From Neorhizobium alkalisoli (GTDB taxonomy: Bacteria; Pseudomonadota; Alphaproteobacteria; Rhizobiales; Rhizobiaceae): a stretch of DNA of 64,000 bases. The translations under genes and the position numbers were made by a program. This document shows positions 30,309 through 48,320 of the stretch, in pieces. Every line of letters begins with the position of its first letter. Position 1 is the stretch's first letter. The stretch lies in NCBI RefSeq assembly GCF_007829835.1, contig NZ_VIWP01000002.1, positions 124,001 through 188,000 on the forward strand. Direction: 5' to 3'. The notes under the pieces are model-generated. The model was not told where the DNA came from. It saw nothing but the letters and a program-made list of their open reading frames with translations, and ran no database searches.

Positions 30309-32392
30309 TACTTTGCCTGGATTTCGGTCGCGACGTTCGACGGGACCGGTGCGTAGTGATCGAACACCATCGAGTACTGAGCGCGGCCCTGCGACATGGA
30401 GCGCAGGTTGTCGACGTACTTGAACATGTTCGCGAGCGGAACGTGGGCAGCGATGACCACGGCGATACCGCGGCTTTCCTGACCCTGGATCTGACCACGA
30501 CGGGAGTTCAGGTCACCGATGACGTCGCCGACGTAATCTTCCGGCGTTACCACTTCGACCTTCATCATCGGCTCGAGGAGCTGGGCACCGGCTTCGCGGG
30601 CAGCTTCACGGAAGCATGCACGGGAAGCGATTTCGAAGGCCAGGACCGACGAGTCGACGTCGTGGAAAGCGCCGTCGATGAGGGTCGCCTTGACGCCCAG
30701 CATCGGGAAGCCTGCCAGCGGACCGGAAGACAGAACGCTTTCGATACCCTTCTGAACGCCCGGGATGTATTCCTTCGGAACAGCACCACCGACGATCTTG
30801 GATTCGAACTTGAAATCTTCGCCATCCGGGTTCGGTTCGAAGATGATCTTGACGCGTGCGAACTGACCAGTACCACCCGACTGCTTCTTGTGGGTGTAGT
30901 CCTTTTCCGTCTGACGGGTGATCGTCTCGCGGTAAGCAACCTGCGGAGCACCGACGTTTGCTTCGACCTTGAACTCGCGACGCATACGGTCGACGATGAT
31001 GTCGAGGTGAAGTTCGCCCATGCCGGCAATGATGGTCTGGCCGGATTCCTGGTCGGTCTTGACGCGGAACGACGGGTCTTCAGCAGCCAGGCGGTTGAGC
31101 GCGAGGCCCATCTTTTCCTGGTCGCCCTTGGACTTCGGCTCGATCGCGATCTGGATGACCGGCTCCGGGAATTCCATGCGCTCGAGGATAACCGGCTTCA
31201 GGGGATCGCAGAGCGTGTCACCCGTGGTGGTTTCCTTGAGGCCGGCGAGAGCAACGATGTCGCCTGCAAAGGCTTCTTCGATGTCTTCACGGGAGTTCGA
31301 GTGCATCTGAAGCATACGGCCGACGCGCTCGCGCTTGTCCTTGACCGTGTTCATGACGGACGAGCCCTTTTCGAGCTTGCCCGAGTAGATGCGAGCGAAG
31401 GTCAGCGAACCGACGAAGGGGTCGTTCATGATCTTGAACGCGAGCATCGAGAGCGGCTCGTTGTCGTCAGCGTGACGTTCGATTTCGGCTTCGGTCTTGA
31501 AGTCGATGCCCTTGATCGCCGGAATGTCGAGCGGCGACGGCAGGTATTCGACAACGGCGTCGAGCAGCGGCTGAACGCCCTTGTTCTTGAAGGCAGTGCC
31601 GCAGAACATCGGGTGGAACTTGACGTCGATCGTGCCGCGGCGAACCAGGGCGCGGATCTTGTCGTTGTCCGGCATGTCGCCGTTCAGGTAAGCTTCCATC
31701 GCTTCTTCGTCGATCTCGACAACGGTCTCGATCAGCTTTTCGCGATATTCGGCAGCCTTTTCCTTCAGGTCGTCCGGGATCTCGACTACGTCCCAGGCAG
31801 CGCCGAGGGACTCGTCACGCCATACGAGAGCGTTCATCTCGATCAGGTCGACAACGCCCTTGAATTCGGTTTCTGCACCGATCGGGAGCTGCATGACAAC
31901 TGCGGTGGCGCCGAGACGGGTCTTGATCATCTCAACCGAGCGGTAGAAGTCCGCACCGGTCTTGTCCATCTTGTTGCAGAAGATCATACGCGGAACGTTG
32001 TACTTCTCAGCCTGACGCCAGACGGTTTCCGTCTGCGGCTCTACGCCGGCGTTGGCATCGAGAAGAGCGATCGCACCGTCGAGAACGCGCAGCGAACGTT
32101 CGACTTCAATGGTGAAGTCGACGTGGCCGGGGGTGTCGATGATGTTGAAGCGACGCTTCTTGCCATCACGGCCGGTCCAGAAGGTCGTGGTCGCAGCAGA
32201 GGTGATCGTGATGCCACGCTCCTGCTCCTGCTCCATCCAGTCCATCGTGGCTGCGCCATCATGAACTTCGCCGATCTTGTGCGACTTACCGGTGTAATAA
32301 AGAATACGCTCGGTGGTCGTGGTCTTGCCGGCGTCGATATGCGCCATGATACCGAAATTTCGGTAGTCTTCGATTTTATACTCGCGAGCCAT
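30293..32392 (-). CDS. fusA: Elongation factor G
   Basis: EF-G drives translocation and, with RRF, ribosome recycling. The 699-residue protein has [15 protein letters not shown] (P-loop, residues 17-24), DTPGHVDFT, and [10 protein letters not shown]. Domain IV has the usual GGTGQFARV and the conserved end of domain V with [25 protein letters not shown]. It lies 33 bases after rpsG. Confidence 0.98.
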   Translation of the reverse strand: MAREYKIEDYRNFGIMAHIDAGKTTTTERILYYTGKSHKIGEVHDGAATMDWMEQEQERGITITSAATTTFWTGRDGKKRRFNIIDTPGHVDFTIEVERSLRVLDGAIALLDANAGVEPQTETVWRQAEKYNVPRMIFCNKMDKTGADFYRSVEMIKTRLGATAVVMQLPIGAETEFKGVVDLIEMNALVWRDESLGAAWDVVEIPDDLKEKAAEYREKLIETVVEIDEEAMEAYLNGDMPDNDKIRALVRRGTIDVKFHPMFCGTAFKNKGVQPLLDAVVEYLPSPLDIPAIKGIDFKTEAEIERHADDNEPLSMLAFKIMNDPFVGSLTFARIYSGKLEKGSSVMNTVKDKRERVGRMLQMHSNSREDIEEAFAGDIVALAGLKETTTGDTLCDPLKPVILERMEFPEPVIQIAIEPKSKGDQEKMGLALNRLAAEDPSFRVKTDQESGQTIIAGMGELHLDIIVDRMRREFKVEANVGAPQVAYRETITRQTEKDYTHKKQSGGTGQFARVKIIFEPNPDGEDFKFESKIVGGAVPKEYIPGVQKGIESVLSSGPLAGFPMLGVKATLIDGAFHDVDSSVLAFEIASRACFREAAREAGAQLLEPMMKVEVVTPEDYVGDVIGDLNSRRGQIQGQESRGIAVVIAAHVPLANMFKYVDNLRSMSQGRAQYSMVFDHYAPVPSNVATEIQAKYSGQK

Positions 32393-32425
32393 AGGACTGC
32401 CTTTCGAATTTCGATCGGATGGAAA

Positions 32426-32896
32426 TTACCAACGGTAGTGCGAGAATGCGCGGTTCGCGTCAGCCATCTTGTGCGTGTCTTCACGCTTCTTGACGGCAGA
32501 ACCACGGTTGTTTGCAGCATCCATGAGCTCGCCGGACAGGCGATCGATCATGGTCGTTTCGTTACGCTTGCGGGCAGCAGCGATAACCCAGCGGATGGCG
32601 AGAGCCTGACGGCGCTCCGGACGAACGTCAACCGGGACCTGATAGGTTGCACCACCAACGCGGCGCGAACGGACTTCAACATGCGGCGCGACATTGTCGA
32701 GCGCCGAATGGAAGATACCGAGCGGATCGGCCTTGGCCTTGCCCTGCACGACGTCGAACGCGCCGTAAACAATGCTTTCAGCTACGGACTTCTTGCCGTG
32801 GAGCATGATGGCATTCATGAACTTGGTGACGATCAGATCGCCGAACTTCGGGTCCGGGTTGATCTCACGCTTCTCTGCACTATGGCGTCTGGACAT
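32426..32896 (-). CDS. rpsG: Small subunit ribosomal protein S7 (uS7)
   Basis: uS7 starts assembly of the 30S head and in E. coli represses the str operon. The 156-residue protein starts [20 protein letters not shown] and has [29 protein letters not shown]. It lies 79 bases after rpsL. Confidence 0.97.
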   Translation of the reverse strand: MSRRHSAEKREINPDPKFGDLIVTKFMNAIMLHGKKSVAESIVYGAFDVVQGKAKADPLGIFHSALDNVAPHVEVRSRRVGGATYQVPVDVRPERRQALAIRWVIAAARKRNETTMIDRLSGELMDAANNRGSAVKKREDTHKMADANRAFSHYRW

Positions 32897-32975
32897 ACTT
32901 CTTCTCGTCTCTAAACGTTAAGGCGCTCAACCACGCGGAGGACCTCGCGCAGCGCCGGGATCTTAAAGTTCCGAA

Positions 32976-33347
32976 TTACTTCGGACGCTTTGCACCGTAC
33001 TTCGAACGGCGCTGCTTACGGTTCTTGACACCCTGGGTATCGAGAACGCCGCGGATGATGTGGTAACGAACGCCCGGCAAGTCCTTGACGCGGCCGCCAC
33101 GGATCATGACGACAGAGTGTTCCTGCAGGTTGTGGCCTTCACCCGGAATGTAGCCGATGACTTCGAAGCCATTGGTCAGACGGATCTTGGCAACCTTACG
33201 CAGAGCCGAGTTCGGCTTCTTCGGGGTCGTGGTGTAGACGCGGGTGCAAACACCACGCTTCTGCGGGTTTTCCTGCAGGGCAGGAACCTTATTGCGCTTT
33301 ACGTTCGCCTGGCGAGGCTTGCGGATCAGCTGGTTTACGGTAGGCAT
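32976..33347 (-). CDS. rpsL: Small subunit ribosomal protein S12 (uS12)
   Basis: uS12 is at the decoding centre. The start at 33347 ([12 protein letters not shown]) gives 123 residues; the longer frame to 33416 is not conserved-type. Lys43 in [11 protein letters not shown] and Lys88 in [12 protein letters not shown] are the streptomycin-sensitive residues, so this allele is of the wild-type, sensitive kind. It is the first gene of the str group. Confidence 0.98.
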   Translation of the reverse strand: MPTVNQLIRKPRQANVKRNKVPALQENPQKRGVCTRVYTTTPKKPNSALRKVAKIRLTNGFEVIGYIPGEGHNLQEHSVVMIRGGRVKDLPGVRYHIIRGVLDTQGVKNRKQRRSKYGAKRPK

Positions 33348-33850
33348 ACAACCATCCCTTACGTTTTTCTGTACCCTTGCGGGCAATCTCATGCCGTTTC
33401 CGGCGGCGCTACACACATTTCCTCATGCACGAAACGTGGCCCGATCCTCAACGGATGGACCACAATAAGGCAGAGGACGCATTCAAGATGCGTCATGCGT
33501 GCAGCATTCGTGTCGTCAACGTGCGTTTGGAACCTTGTTTGAGGCAGAATCCAGAACTAGACGTACTGGACGGGCAAGCCTCACATCGCTTCCGATGCGG
33601 GGCGTTTACTGTCTTAGCCCCTGCGCGTCAAGGCCCGGCCCGAAATTAATGGCTGAAACGCCCGGTTTCAAGGGGGAAACGGCCGCCATGGGACCCCCTG
33701 CCCTTAACCGTTCCGGCATGAATATGGCGGTCCATCCAATTCTATTTGGGAATCGGCGCGGATGGCACTATGGATGCGTTCAATACGCCCATTTTCGGCA
33801 CTCGGGACAGGGGCCAGAAAGGGGATCGACCTTTCGGCATGGAGAATCAG
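33348..33850 (-). promoter_or_regulatory. Upstream region of the str operon
   Basis: 503 bases between rpsL and a divergent plus-strand gene. The best minus-strand promoter is at 33603-33631, giving a 5' leader of over 200 bases before rpsL. I see no credible gene here; the short frames lack ribosome binding sites and family resemblance. Confidence 0.5.
33603..33631 (-). promoter_or_regulatory. Probable promoter of rpsL-rpsG-fusA-tuf
   Basis: Minus strand: CTTGACG (TTGACG at 33626-33631), a 17-bp spacer, then TAAACG at 33603-33608. CTTGAC matches the rhizobial sigma-70 -35 consensus; the -10 is weak but repeats in two other translation genes. Confidence 0.45.
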
Positions 33851-34144
33851 ATGATCAGCTCGCCAGACAATGACAACCGGCTCGACGGACCGATGATCTT
33901 CATCATCATCGGCAAGGGCTACGAGAACAAGGGCGGCGAAGGCGTCGAGCTGCATATCATGCTGCGTGCACCCGACGACGATTCGGCCGTGCGCGAAGCC
34001 TTGAACGCGCTTTCCGAAGAAGGTTTTATCGAAGCGGACCTCGACCAGATCGGTGTCCTGACCGACGAGCCGCCGGAAGAGCCGCATGCATCGGCCTATC
34101 AGGGCGCACTCGAAGGCGAAGTCGCGATCATCCGCTTCGAATAG
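33851..34144 (+). CDS. Hypothetical protein (97 aa)
   Basis: A short acidic, cytoplasmic protein with no signal. Strand MIFIIIGKGYENKGGEGVELHIMLRAPDDDSAVREALNALSEEGFIEADLDQIGVLTDEPPEE suggests a small alpha/beta (ferredoxin-like) fold, and the end GALEGEVAIIRFE a closing strand. The ATG at 33851 has GGAGA 6-10 bases upstream; the ATG at 33839 is an alternative. I know no function. It is divergent from the str operon. Confidence 0.7.
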   Translation: MISSPDNDNRLDGPMIFIIIGKGYENKGGEGVELHIMLRAPDDDSAVREALNALSEEGFIEADLDQIGVLTDEPPEEPHASAYQGALEGEVAIIRFE

Positions 34145-34327
34145 ACCCTTCCCGCACCAATCGGCGCCGCGGCATCCCTGCCGCGGCCTTTCGCGGCCTG
34201 CCGCGCTTCGCATGCCGTCCTCTGAATCATGGACAAAAGTTAATCAGCCGCGCGGGCTGACTGTCACGTATCCAGAACAATACGCTCCTAAATCTCCTCC
34301 CGCATTTTTGCCTCAAGAGGAGTTTTC

Positions 34328-35038
34328 ATGCGCAACCTGTCCACGTTCGTCTCCCTCGGCCTGGCCGCAGCGATCGCCTTTGCCTCTCCCGTCCTTGCCG
34401 AAGAGAAGGCCGCTCCCTTCACCGACGCGAAGGAAGTCAATCTCGTCAACCTGCTGCCGCCGCCGCCGGCGAACGATTCTGCCAAGACCAAGCAGGAGAT
34501 CGGCCAGATCCTCACCATTCAGGTGACCCGCACGCCCGAGATGGAAGCTCGCGCCAAGGCCGATGCGGAAGAGACGATCTTCCGTTTTGCCGAAGTCGTC
34601 GACAATCCGAAGTTCGCCAAGGAAAATCTGCCGAAATTCTCCGCCTTCTTCGACCGCGTCGTCGAAACAGAAGCGGCCGTCGTCGATCCGGCCAAGGATG
34701 TCTGGAAGCGGACCCGCCCTCACCTTCTCTACCCCGATCTGGTCAAACCGGCCGTGCCGCTGTCGAAATCCGGCTCCTATCCGTCCGGCCACACGACGGT
34801 TGGCACGCTGATGGGCGTCGTGCTTGCCAACATGCTGCCGGAAAAGCGCGATGCGATCATGGCACGCGCCTGGGAATTCGGCTGGAACCGCGTAATCGGC
34901 GGCATCCACTATCCGAGCGACATCGAGGCCGGCCGTATCTCCGGCATCTCGATCGCCCAGACGATCATGCAGCATGACGACTACAAGACCGAATTCGACG
35001 CTGCCAAGGCTGAACTGCGCAGCGCGCTCGGCATGTGA
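34328..35038 (+). CDS. Class A non-specific acid phosphatase (PAP2 superfamily)
   Basis: A 236-residue periplasmic phosphatase. The signal peptide is residues 1-24 (ending PVLA-EE). The PAP2 signature of class A enzymes is complete: Lys123-x6-Arg130-Pro131 (KDVWKRTRP), PSGH at 152-155, and Arg188-x5-His194-x3-Asp198 (NRVIGGIHYPSD). It releases phosphate from organic phosphate esters; the true substrate is unknown. The ATG at 34328 follows an AAGAGGAG ribosome binding site. Confidence 0.88.
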   Translation: MRNLSTFVSLGLAAAIAFASPVLAEEKAAPFTDAKEVNLVNLLPPPPANDSAKTKQEIGQILTIQVTRTPEMEARAKADAEETIFRFAEVVDNPKFAKENLPKFSAFFDRVVETEAAVVDPAKDVWKRTRPHLLYPDLVKPAVPLSKSGSYPSGHTTVGTLMGVVLANMLPEKRDAIMARAWEFGWNRVIGGIHYPSDIEAGRISGISIAQTIMQHDDYKTEFDAAKAELRSALGM

Positions 35039-35270
35039 GCAGAAGTCTCCAGCCGGAGACAAGCGAGCCGCCGGTCATGCCGGCGGCTTTGTTATTACTT
35101 CCATTCGACTTTTGATAATCAATCTGGTTTCGTCGAAGTGTCCGGCCAATCGGGGGAAGGACACGCACAAGCGGTGGCGGATCTTGCGTGGTCTAGTCGG
35201 CTACATCGCGCAAGAAAGCCAAATCAAGCAGACGAACAGCACGATATGCTTTAAATTCCAGGGGGAAATC

Positions 35271-35642
35271 ATGGAAAACAGTATTCAGGCACTATCTGGC
35301 AACTCAATCGCAAGGCCAGCAAAGTTCAGGTGCAATTTTTCGGTCACCGAAGCGATCGGAAGCATCATCATCTGGATCATCCTATCAATCGTGACGCTCG
35401 GCCTCGCGCTCTTGATCTTTCCCTATTACCTCAATCGGGCGGTGCTCAATAAGACGGAGGTTCTGGACGCAGCAGGCCGCCCGATCGGCAGGCTGGATTG
35501 CCAGTTCAATCTGGCATCCTCCATCGGTCACGTCATTCTCTGGTTCCTGCTGATCATTGTAACTTTGGGGCTCGCAAGCTTCATCTATGTCTATCGCGTT
35601 TTGCGGGTCGTATTGAACGAGACCAGAATTAGTTATTATTGA
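35271..35642 (+). CDS. Two-repeat inner membrane protein (DUF6693-like)
   Basis: A 123-residue protein built of two similar units, each one membrane helix followed by a short strand: FSVTEAIGSIIIWIILSIVTLGLALLIFPYYLNRAVLNKTEV (about residues 24-65) and FNLASSIGHVILWFLLIIVTLGLASFIYVYRVLRVVLNETRI (about 79-120). It resembles, as far as I recall, the DUF6693 group of small rhizobial proteins. Its function is unknown. The ATG follows a GGGGGAAATC ribosome binding site. It converges with rpoC. Confidence 0.65.
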   Translation: MENSIQALSGNSIARPAKFRCNFSVTEAIGSIIIWIILSIVTLGLALLIFPYYLNRAVLNKTEVLDAAGRPIGRLDCQFNLASSIGHVILWFLLIIVTLGLASFIYVYRVLRVVLNETRISYY

Positions 35643-35686
35643 CACGCCGAGCATCATTCGACGCCCACGGCCACGCTTAAGAACGC

Positions 35687-35719
35687 AAAAACCGCCCGGA
35701 TCGCTCCGGGCGGTTTTTT
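35687..35719. terminator. Bidirectional terminator after rpoC
   Basis: AAAAACCGCCCGGA / TCCGGGCGGTTTTT with the loop TCGC, a T6 run on the plus strand and T5 on the minus strand. It ends the rpoBC transcript and the converging membrane-protein gene. Confidence 0.92.
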
Positions 35720-35743
35720 CATTCCTTCGGAAAATCCGGCCGA

Positions 35744-39952
<4,209 letters not shown>

Positions 39953-40135
39953 GCCTGTCTCCTTATGGGGCAAAAGCCCTCAAACGGGTTTGGTATCGGC
40001 AAATTCCCGGGCTGCCGAACCAACCCTCAATGACAATAGACGCCAATTAAGGCGAAACTCCCCTCACCCGACCGGTTGCCCGGCGGAGCCAAGGAATGGT
40101 GTGCGCGATCTCTCACGCACACCGTTGTCAAATCA

Positions 40136-44272
<4,137 letters not shown>

Positions 44273-44434
44273 CGTCGCTCCTTCAAAATTGCATCCGGGC
44301 CTGCAACGGACGGGGTTCGCTGGCCAGTCGATCCCACGTCAACAAATGGGTATTCTCAAACTCGTCCCACTTCTCGAACGCGCCAGGCCGGATTGCCTGT
44401 TCGGTGCGATTCGGGACCATCCTCTTGAGAACCC

Positions 44435-44472
44435 ATTACCCGGGGACCGTTTTTCGACGGTCCCCGGGTAAT
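44435..44472 (-). other. 16-bp perfect hairpin in the rplL-rpoB spacer
   Basis: ATTACCCGGGGACCGT pairs with ACGGTCCCCGGGTAAT (44435-44450 and 44457-44472), with the 6-nt loop TTTTCG. No T-run follows the arm on the minus strand, so it is not a plain terminator. In E. coli the rplL-rpoB spacer holds an attenuator and an RNase III processing site; a similar role here is an inference. Confidence 0.75.
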
Positions 44473-44491
44473 AAGTTCCGGAGAAATGGAT

Positions 44492-44512
44492 GGGAGAGAG
44501 ATAGTCTCTCCC
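44492..44512 (-). other. Second hairpin in the rplL-rpoB spacer
   Basis: GGGAGAGA / TCTCTCCC (44492-44499 and 44505-44512), 5-nt loop, 16 bases downstream of the rplL stop and 19 bases before the larger hairpin. Together they make a double stem-loop between rplL and rpoB. Confidence 0.55.
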
Positions 44513-44528
44513 CCACCACATTCCAGTA

Positions 44529-44909
<381 letters not shown>

Positions 44910-44966
44910 TTTGTAGTTCCTTCTGTTCGGTTCGAACTGGTTTTAAATAAACAGCGAAGTTCCGCC

Positions 44967-45485
44967 TTACGCGGCTTCGTCCTTCTTGGCATACGCTGCA
45001 AACACGCGAGCAAGCTGAGCTGCCGGTGCCTGTACGACGCCTGCGATGCGGGTAGCCGGGGTCTGAATCATGCCCAGCAGCTTTGCACGCAGTTCGTCCA
45101 ACGACGGCAGGGTCGCAAGCGACTTGACTGCATCGGCGTTGAGCGTGGTCGATCCCATGGCGCCACCGAGAACAACGATCTTGTCGTTAGTCTTGGCGAA
45201 ATCCATGACGATCTTCGGAGCCGTAATGGGATCATCGCTGTAAGCGATGAGCGTCTGACCCTTGAAGAGGTCGGACATCCCTTCCGATTCCGTGCCCTGA
45301 AGAGCGATCTTGGCCAGACGGTTCTTCGCGACTTTGACGGTGCCGCCAGCAGCGCGCATCTTCGAACGAAAATCGTTCATCTGTGCGACTGTGACACCAG
45401 CATAGTGGGCCACGACAACCGAACCAGAAGCCTTGAAGACTTCGTTCAGCTCCGTGACAAATTCGCGCTTTTCCGCTCTTTCCAC
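44967..45485 (-). CDS. rplJ: Large subunit ribosomal protein L10 (uL10)
   Basis: uL10 anchors the L12 stalk to 23S rRNA and represses rplJL translation in E. coli. The GTG start at 45485 ([36 protein letters not shown]) gives 172 residues, the normal length; the longer frame runs into the leader. The C-terminal helix ([15 protein letters not shown]) binds L12 dimers. A 356-base leader separates it from rplA. Confidence 0.97.
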   Translation of the reverse strand: MERAEKREFVTELNEVFKASGSVVVAHYAGVTVAQMNDFRSKMRAAGGTVKVAKNRLAKIALQGTESEGMSDLFKGQTLIAYSDDPITAPKIVMDFAKTNDKIVVLGGAMGSTTLNADAVKSLATLPSLDELRAKLLGMIQTPATRIAGVVQAPAAQLARVFAAYAKKDEAA

Positions 45486-45841
45486 TGTCTGTCTCCAGTT
45501 GGTAGGACCGCAATCCTGCAAGTCCCACCGGGTTGCCTTTGCCTCATACGGCCTCGAAAGAGACCGTAAGTGGCGGTTGAGGATCCTGTCCCCCCGCACT
45601 GAAACCGCAAGGTTCCAGGCACAAGGCACACTAGGCTCGAACCGAAAATCGAAGCGCAGGACGCACTTCCAAATTCTGCGTTCTTACCCGTCTCATGCAG
45701 GTCATTCGATTAAGGCATCATCCAGAAGGATTTCAGCCACCCGCAATCTCGGACAGGAATTCCGGATTTCTCCGGAAATTCCCGGTCCCGAAGGACCAGG
45801 AATTCATGCGGTCAGGCACCCTAGGGCGCCGGACAATTCAA
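45486..45841 (-). promoter_or_regulatory. rplJ leader (probable L10 autoregulatory RNA)
   Basis: 356 bases between rplA and rplJ on the minus strand, about where E. coli has the rplJ promoter and the L10-binding leader. Visible structures: a GGTCC-TTCG-GGACC hairpin (45784-45797), an exact cUUCGg tetraloop; TTCCGG-N6-CCGGAA just after it; and a 9-pair stem TACGGTCTC / GAGGCCGTA (45547-45568) near the rplJ start. I cannot confirm the kink-turn binding site by eye; position and structure are the basis. Confidence 0.55.
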
Positions 45842-46537
45842 TCAGGCCGTGACCGACGACGGGTCGATCTTGACGCCCGGACCCATGGTCGAGGAGATCG
45901 CTACGCGCTTGACGTAGTTACCCTTGGCGCCAGCCGGCTTTGCCTTGATGACCGCGTCAGCGAAGGCCTTGATGTTTTCTTCGAGCGCCTTGGCGTCGAA
46001 GGAAGCCTTGCCGATGCCGGCGTGAACGATACCGGCCTTTTCGACGCGGAATTCGACAGCGCCGCCCTTGGAAGCCTTAACGGCACCAGCGACATCCATC
46101 GTAACCGTACCGACCTTCGGGTTCGGCATCATGCCACGCGGGCCGAGAACCTTACCGAGGCGACCGACGAGCGGCATCATGTCCGGGGTTGCGATGCAAC
46201 GATCGAAGTCGATCTTGCCGCCCTGAACGATTTCGACCAGGTCTTCTGCGCCGACGATGTCAGCGCCAGCAGCCTTGGCTTCATCAGCCTTGGCGCCACG
46301 TGCGAAGACGGCGACGCGAACGTCACGGCCGGTGCCGTTCGGCAGGTTGACCACGCCGCGGACCATCTGGTCAGCGTGGCGCGGGTCGACGCCGAGGTTC
46401 ATCGAGATTTCGACGGTTTCGTCGAACTTCGCGGTCGCACGTTCCTTGACCATCGAGATGGCTTCCGGGAGGGCGATCAGCTTCGTGGGATCAACGCCTT
46501 CGCGGATCTTCTGAATACGCTTTGCAAGCTTTGCCAT
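45842..46537 (-). CDS. rplA: Large subunit ribosomal protein L1 (uL1)
   Basis: uL1 forms the mobile stalk at the E site and in E. coli represses rplKA. The 231-residue protein has [66 protein letters not shown] and the end [18 protein letters not shown]. It starts one base after the rplK stop. Confidence 0.97.
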   Translation of the reverse strand: MAKLAKRIQKIREGVDPTKLIALPEAISMVKERATAKFDETVEISMNLGVDPRHADQMVRGVVNLPNGTGRDVRVAVFARGAKADEAKAAGADIVGAEDLVEIVQGGKIDFDRCIATPDMMPLVGRLGKVLGPRGMMPNPKVGTVTMDVAGAVKASKGGAVEFRVEKAGIVHAGIGKASFDAKALEENIKAFADAVIKAKPAGAKGNYVKRVAISSTMGPGVKIDPSSVTA

Positions 46538-46538
46538 G

Positions 46539-46970
46539 TTACGCCACCACTTCCAGGCCCATGGCGCGGGCAGAGCCCTCGATCATGGCCATTGCGCCTT
46601 CGAGATCGGCCGCGTTGAGATCCTTCATCTTGGCTTCAGCGATCGTCTTGATCTGAGCCTTGGTGAGCTTGCCGGCGGAAGCGCCCTTGCCCGGGGTCTT
46701 GGAACCCGAGGTGATCTTCGCTTCCTTCTTCAGCCAGTACGAAACCGGCGGCTGCTTCATTGCGAAGGTGAAGGACTTGTCCTGGAAATAGGTGATGACG
46801 ACCGGGATCGGCATGCCCTTTTCCATTTCCTGCGTGGCAGCGTTGAACGCCTTGCAGAATTCCATGATGTTAATGCCGCGCTGACCAAGCGCCGGGCCGA
46901 TCGGCGGGGACGGGTTAGCCGATCCTGCCTTGACCTGAAGCTTGAGCTGGCCTGCTACTTTCTTAGCCAT
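46539..46970 (-). CDS. rplK: Large subunit ribosomal protein L11 (uL11)
   Basis: uL11 is in the factor-binding centre with L10 and is the thiostrepton-site protein. The 143-residue protein has [35 protein letters not shown], the proline-rich switch region, and the C-terminal rRNA-binding domain. It follows nusG by 178 bases. Confidence 0.97.
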   Translation of the reverse strand: MAKKVAGQLKLQVKAGSANPSPPIGPALGQRGINIMEFCKAFNAATQEMEKGMPIPVVITYFQDKSFTFAMKQPPVSYWLKKEAKITSGSKTPGKGASAGKLTKAQIKTIAEAKMKDLNAADLEGAMAMIEGSARAMGLEVVA

Positions 46971-47148
46971 ATCTCTCTGCCTTTCATGATGGACCGAGAA
47001 GGTCCGTTATGCCGGATAAATCCAGCGGCTGCGGTTGCGTGGTTCGATCCAAGGACATCCGGCTAAGATGCCCGACCTCCCACGCGGCTGCGGCAAACGC
47101 CGCACGAGGCCCACCGCAAAACGGCGAGCCCCATTCTTTAAAAACCCA

Positions 47149-47679
47149 TCAGACCTTTTCGACCTGGGCGTATTCCAGCTCGACCGGGGTCGCACGACCG
47201 AAGATCGAAACTTCGACCTTGAGACGGGAGCGCTCCTCGTCGACATCCTGAACGATGCCGTTGAACGAAGCGAAGGGACCGTCGGAGACGCGAACCTGCT
47301 CGCCGATCTCGAAGGAGATCGAGGACTTCGGCCGCTCGACACCTTCTTGGACCTGACCCAGGATGCGCTCGGCTTCGAAGTCCGGAATCGGAACCGGCTT
47401 ATTGTCGGAACCGAGGAAACCCGTAACCTTCGGGGTATTCTTGATCAGGTGGTACGCTTCATCAGTGAGGTTTGCCCGCACCATGACGTAACCCGGGAAG
47501 AACTTGCGCTCGGCATCGACCTTGCGGCCACGGCGCACTTCCACAACCTTCTCGGTCGGAACGAGGATCTTCTCGAACAGGTGCTCAAGCCCCTTCTGGC
47601 GAGCCTTGTTCTCGATGTCCTCGGCAACCTTCTTCTCAAAATTCGAATATGCGTGGACGATGTACCAGCGCGCCGCCAT
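47149..47679 (-). CDS. nusG: Transcription termination/antitermination protein NusG
   Basis: NusG links RNA polymerase to Rho, S10 and the ribosome. The ATG at 47679 (MAARWYIVHAYSNFEKKV) gives 176 residues; a start two codons upstream is possible. The NGN domain has FFPGYVMVRANLTDEAYHLIKNTPKVTGFLG, and the C-terminal KOW domain has VRVSDGPFASFNGIVQDVDEERSRLKVEVSIFGR. It lies 15 bases after secE. Confidence 0.97.
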   Translation of the reverse strand: MAARWYIVHAYSNFEKKVAEDIENKARQKGLEHLFEKILVPTEKVVEVRRGRKVDAERKFFPGYVMVRANLTDEAYHLIKNTPKVTGFLGSDNKPVPIPDFEAERILGQVQEGVERPKSSISFEIGEQVRVSDGPFASFNGIVQDVDEERSRLKVEVSIFGRATPVELEYAQVEKV

Positions 47680-47694
47680 CTTCATTCTCCAGAA

Positions 47695-47895
47695 TCAAAC
47701 GCTGACGTTCAGAATCAAACGTAGCAACCAGCCCATAAACTGGTCGGCAGCGAAGAAAAACAGCGCAGCGACAACGACCATCACGACAACCATGACCGTG
47801 GAGATCACCGTCTCGCGGCGCGACGGCCAAGTGATCTTGGACGCTTCGGAACGAACCTGCTTGAAGAACGTTGCCGGATTGGTTTTGGATGCCAT
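47695..47895 (-). CDS. secE: Preprotein translocase subunit SecE
   Basis: A 66-residue, single-membrane-helix form of SecE, as usual outside enterobacteria. It has the amphipathic NPATFFKQVRSEASKITWPSRRETVISTVMVVVMVVVAALFF. It clamps SecY in the translocon. It lies 15 bases before nusG and is the first protein gene of the group. Confidence 0.96.
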   Translation of the reverse strand: MASKTNPATFFKQVRSEASKITWPSRRETVISTVMVVVMVVVAALFFFAADQFMGWLLRLILNVSV

Positions 47896-48090
47896 CGATT
47901 ATCCACGCAATTACGGCGCGTAAAGCCGAACTTACTCAGCCCCACGCACCGCGTGTCTGTTTTGACCCTACATAAACACCCCTTCCCTCTTAAACAAGAG
48001 GAAAAACAGCGTTCGATGAAATTTCGCCGAATGCTCCGAAAGGCCCTGTCGAGCCAGCTTCAATCTGAAGCGTCGAGCTATCGGTGTAAC

Positions 48091-48166
<76 letters not shown>

Positions 48167-48320
48167 TCACCTTAGGCAGCGATCGGATCGCTTCCGATCC
48201 ACTCAGCCACCCGGCTAGGCGCTCCCTTTAAGGTGCTGCGCCAGACTTGGCAAGAGCGTTTTTCACGTTTGCCAATCTTAAGTTATCCGGTCCCGGTAAA
48301 GTTCGGGGCCGGTTACGGCA

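Noticed and set aside
33377..33873. Short plus-strand frames upstream of rpsL
   Set aside because: They lie in the str leader, lack ribosome binding sites and show no protein-like pattern.
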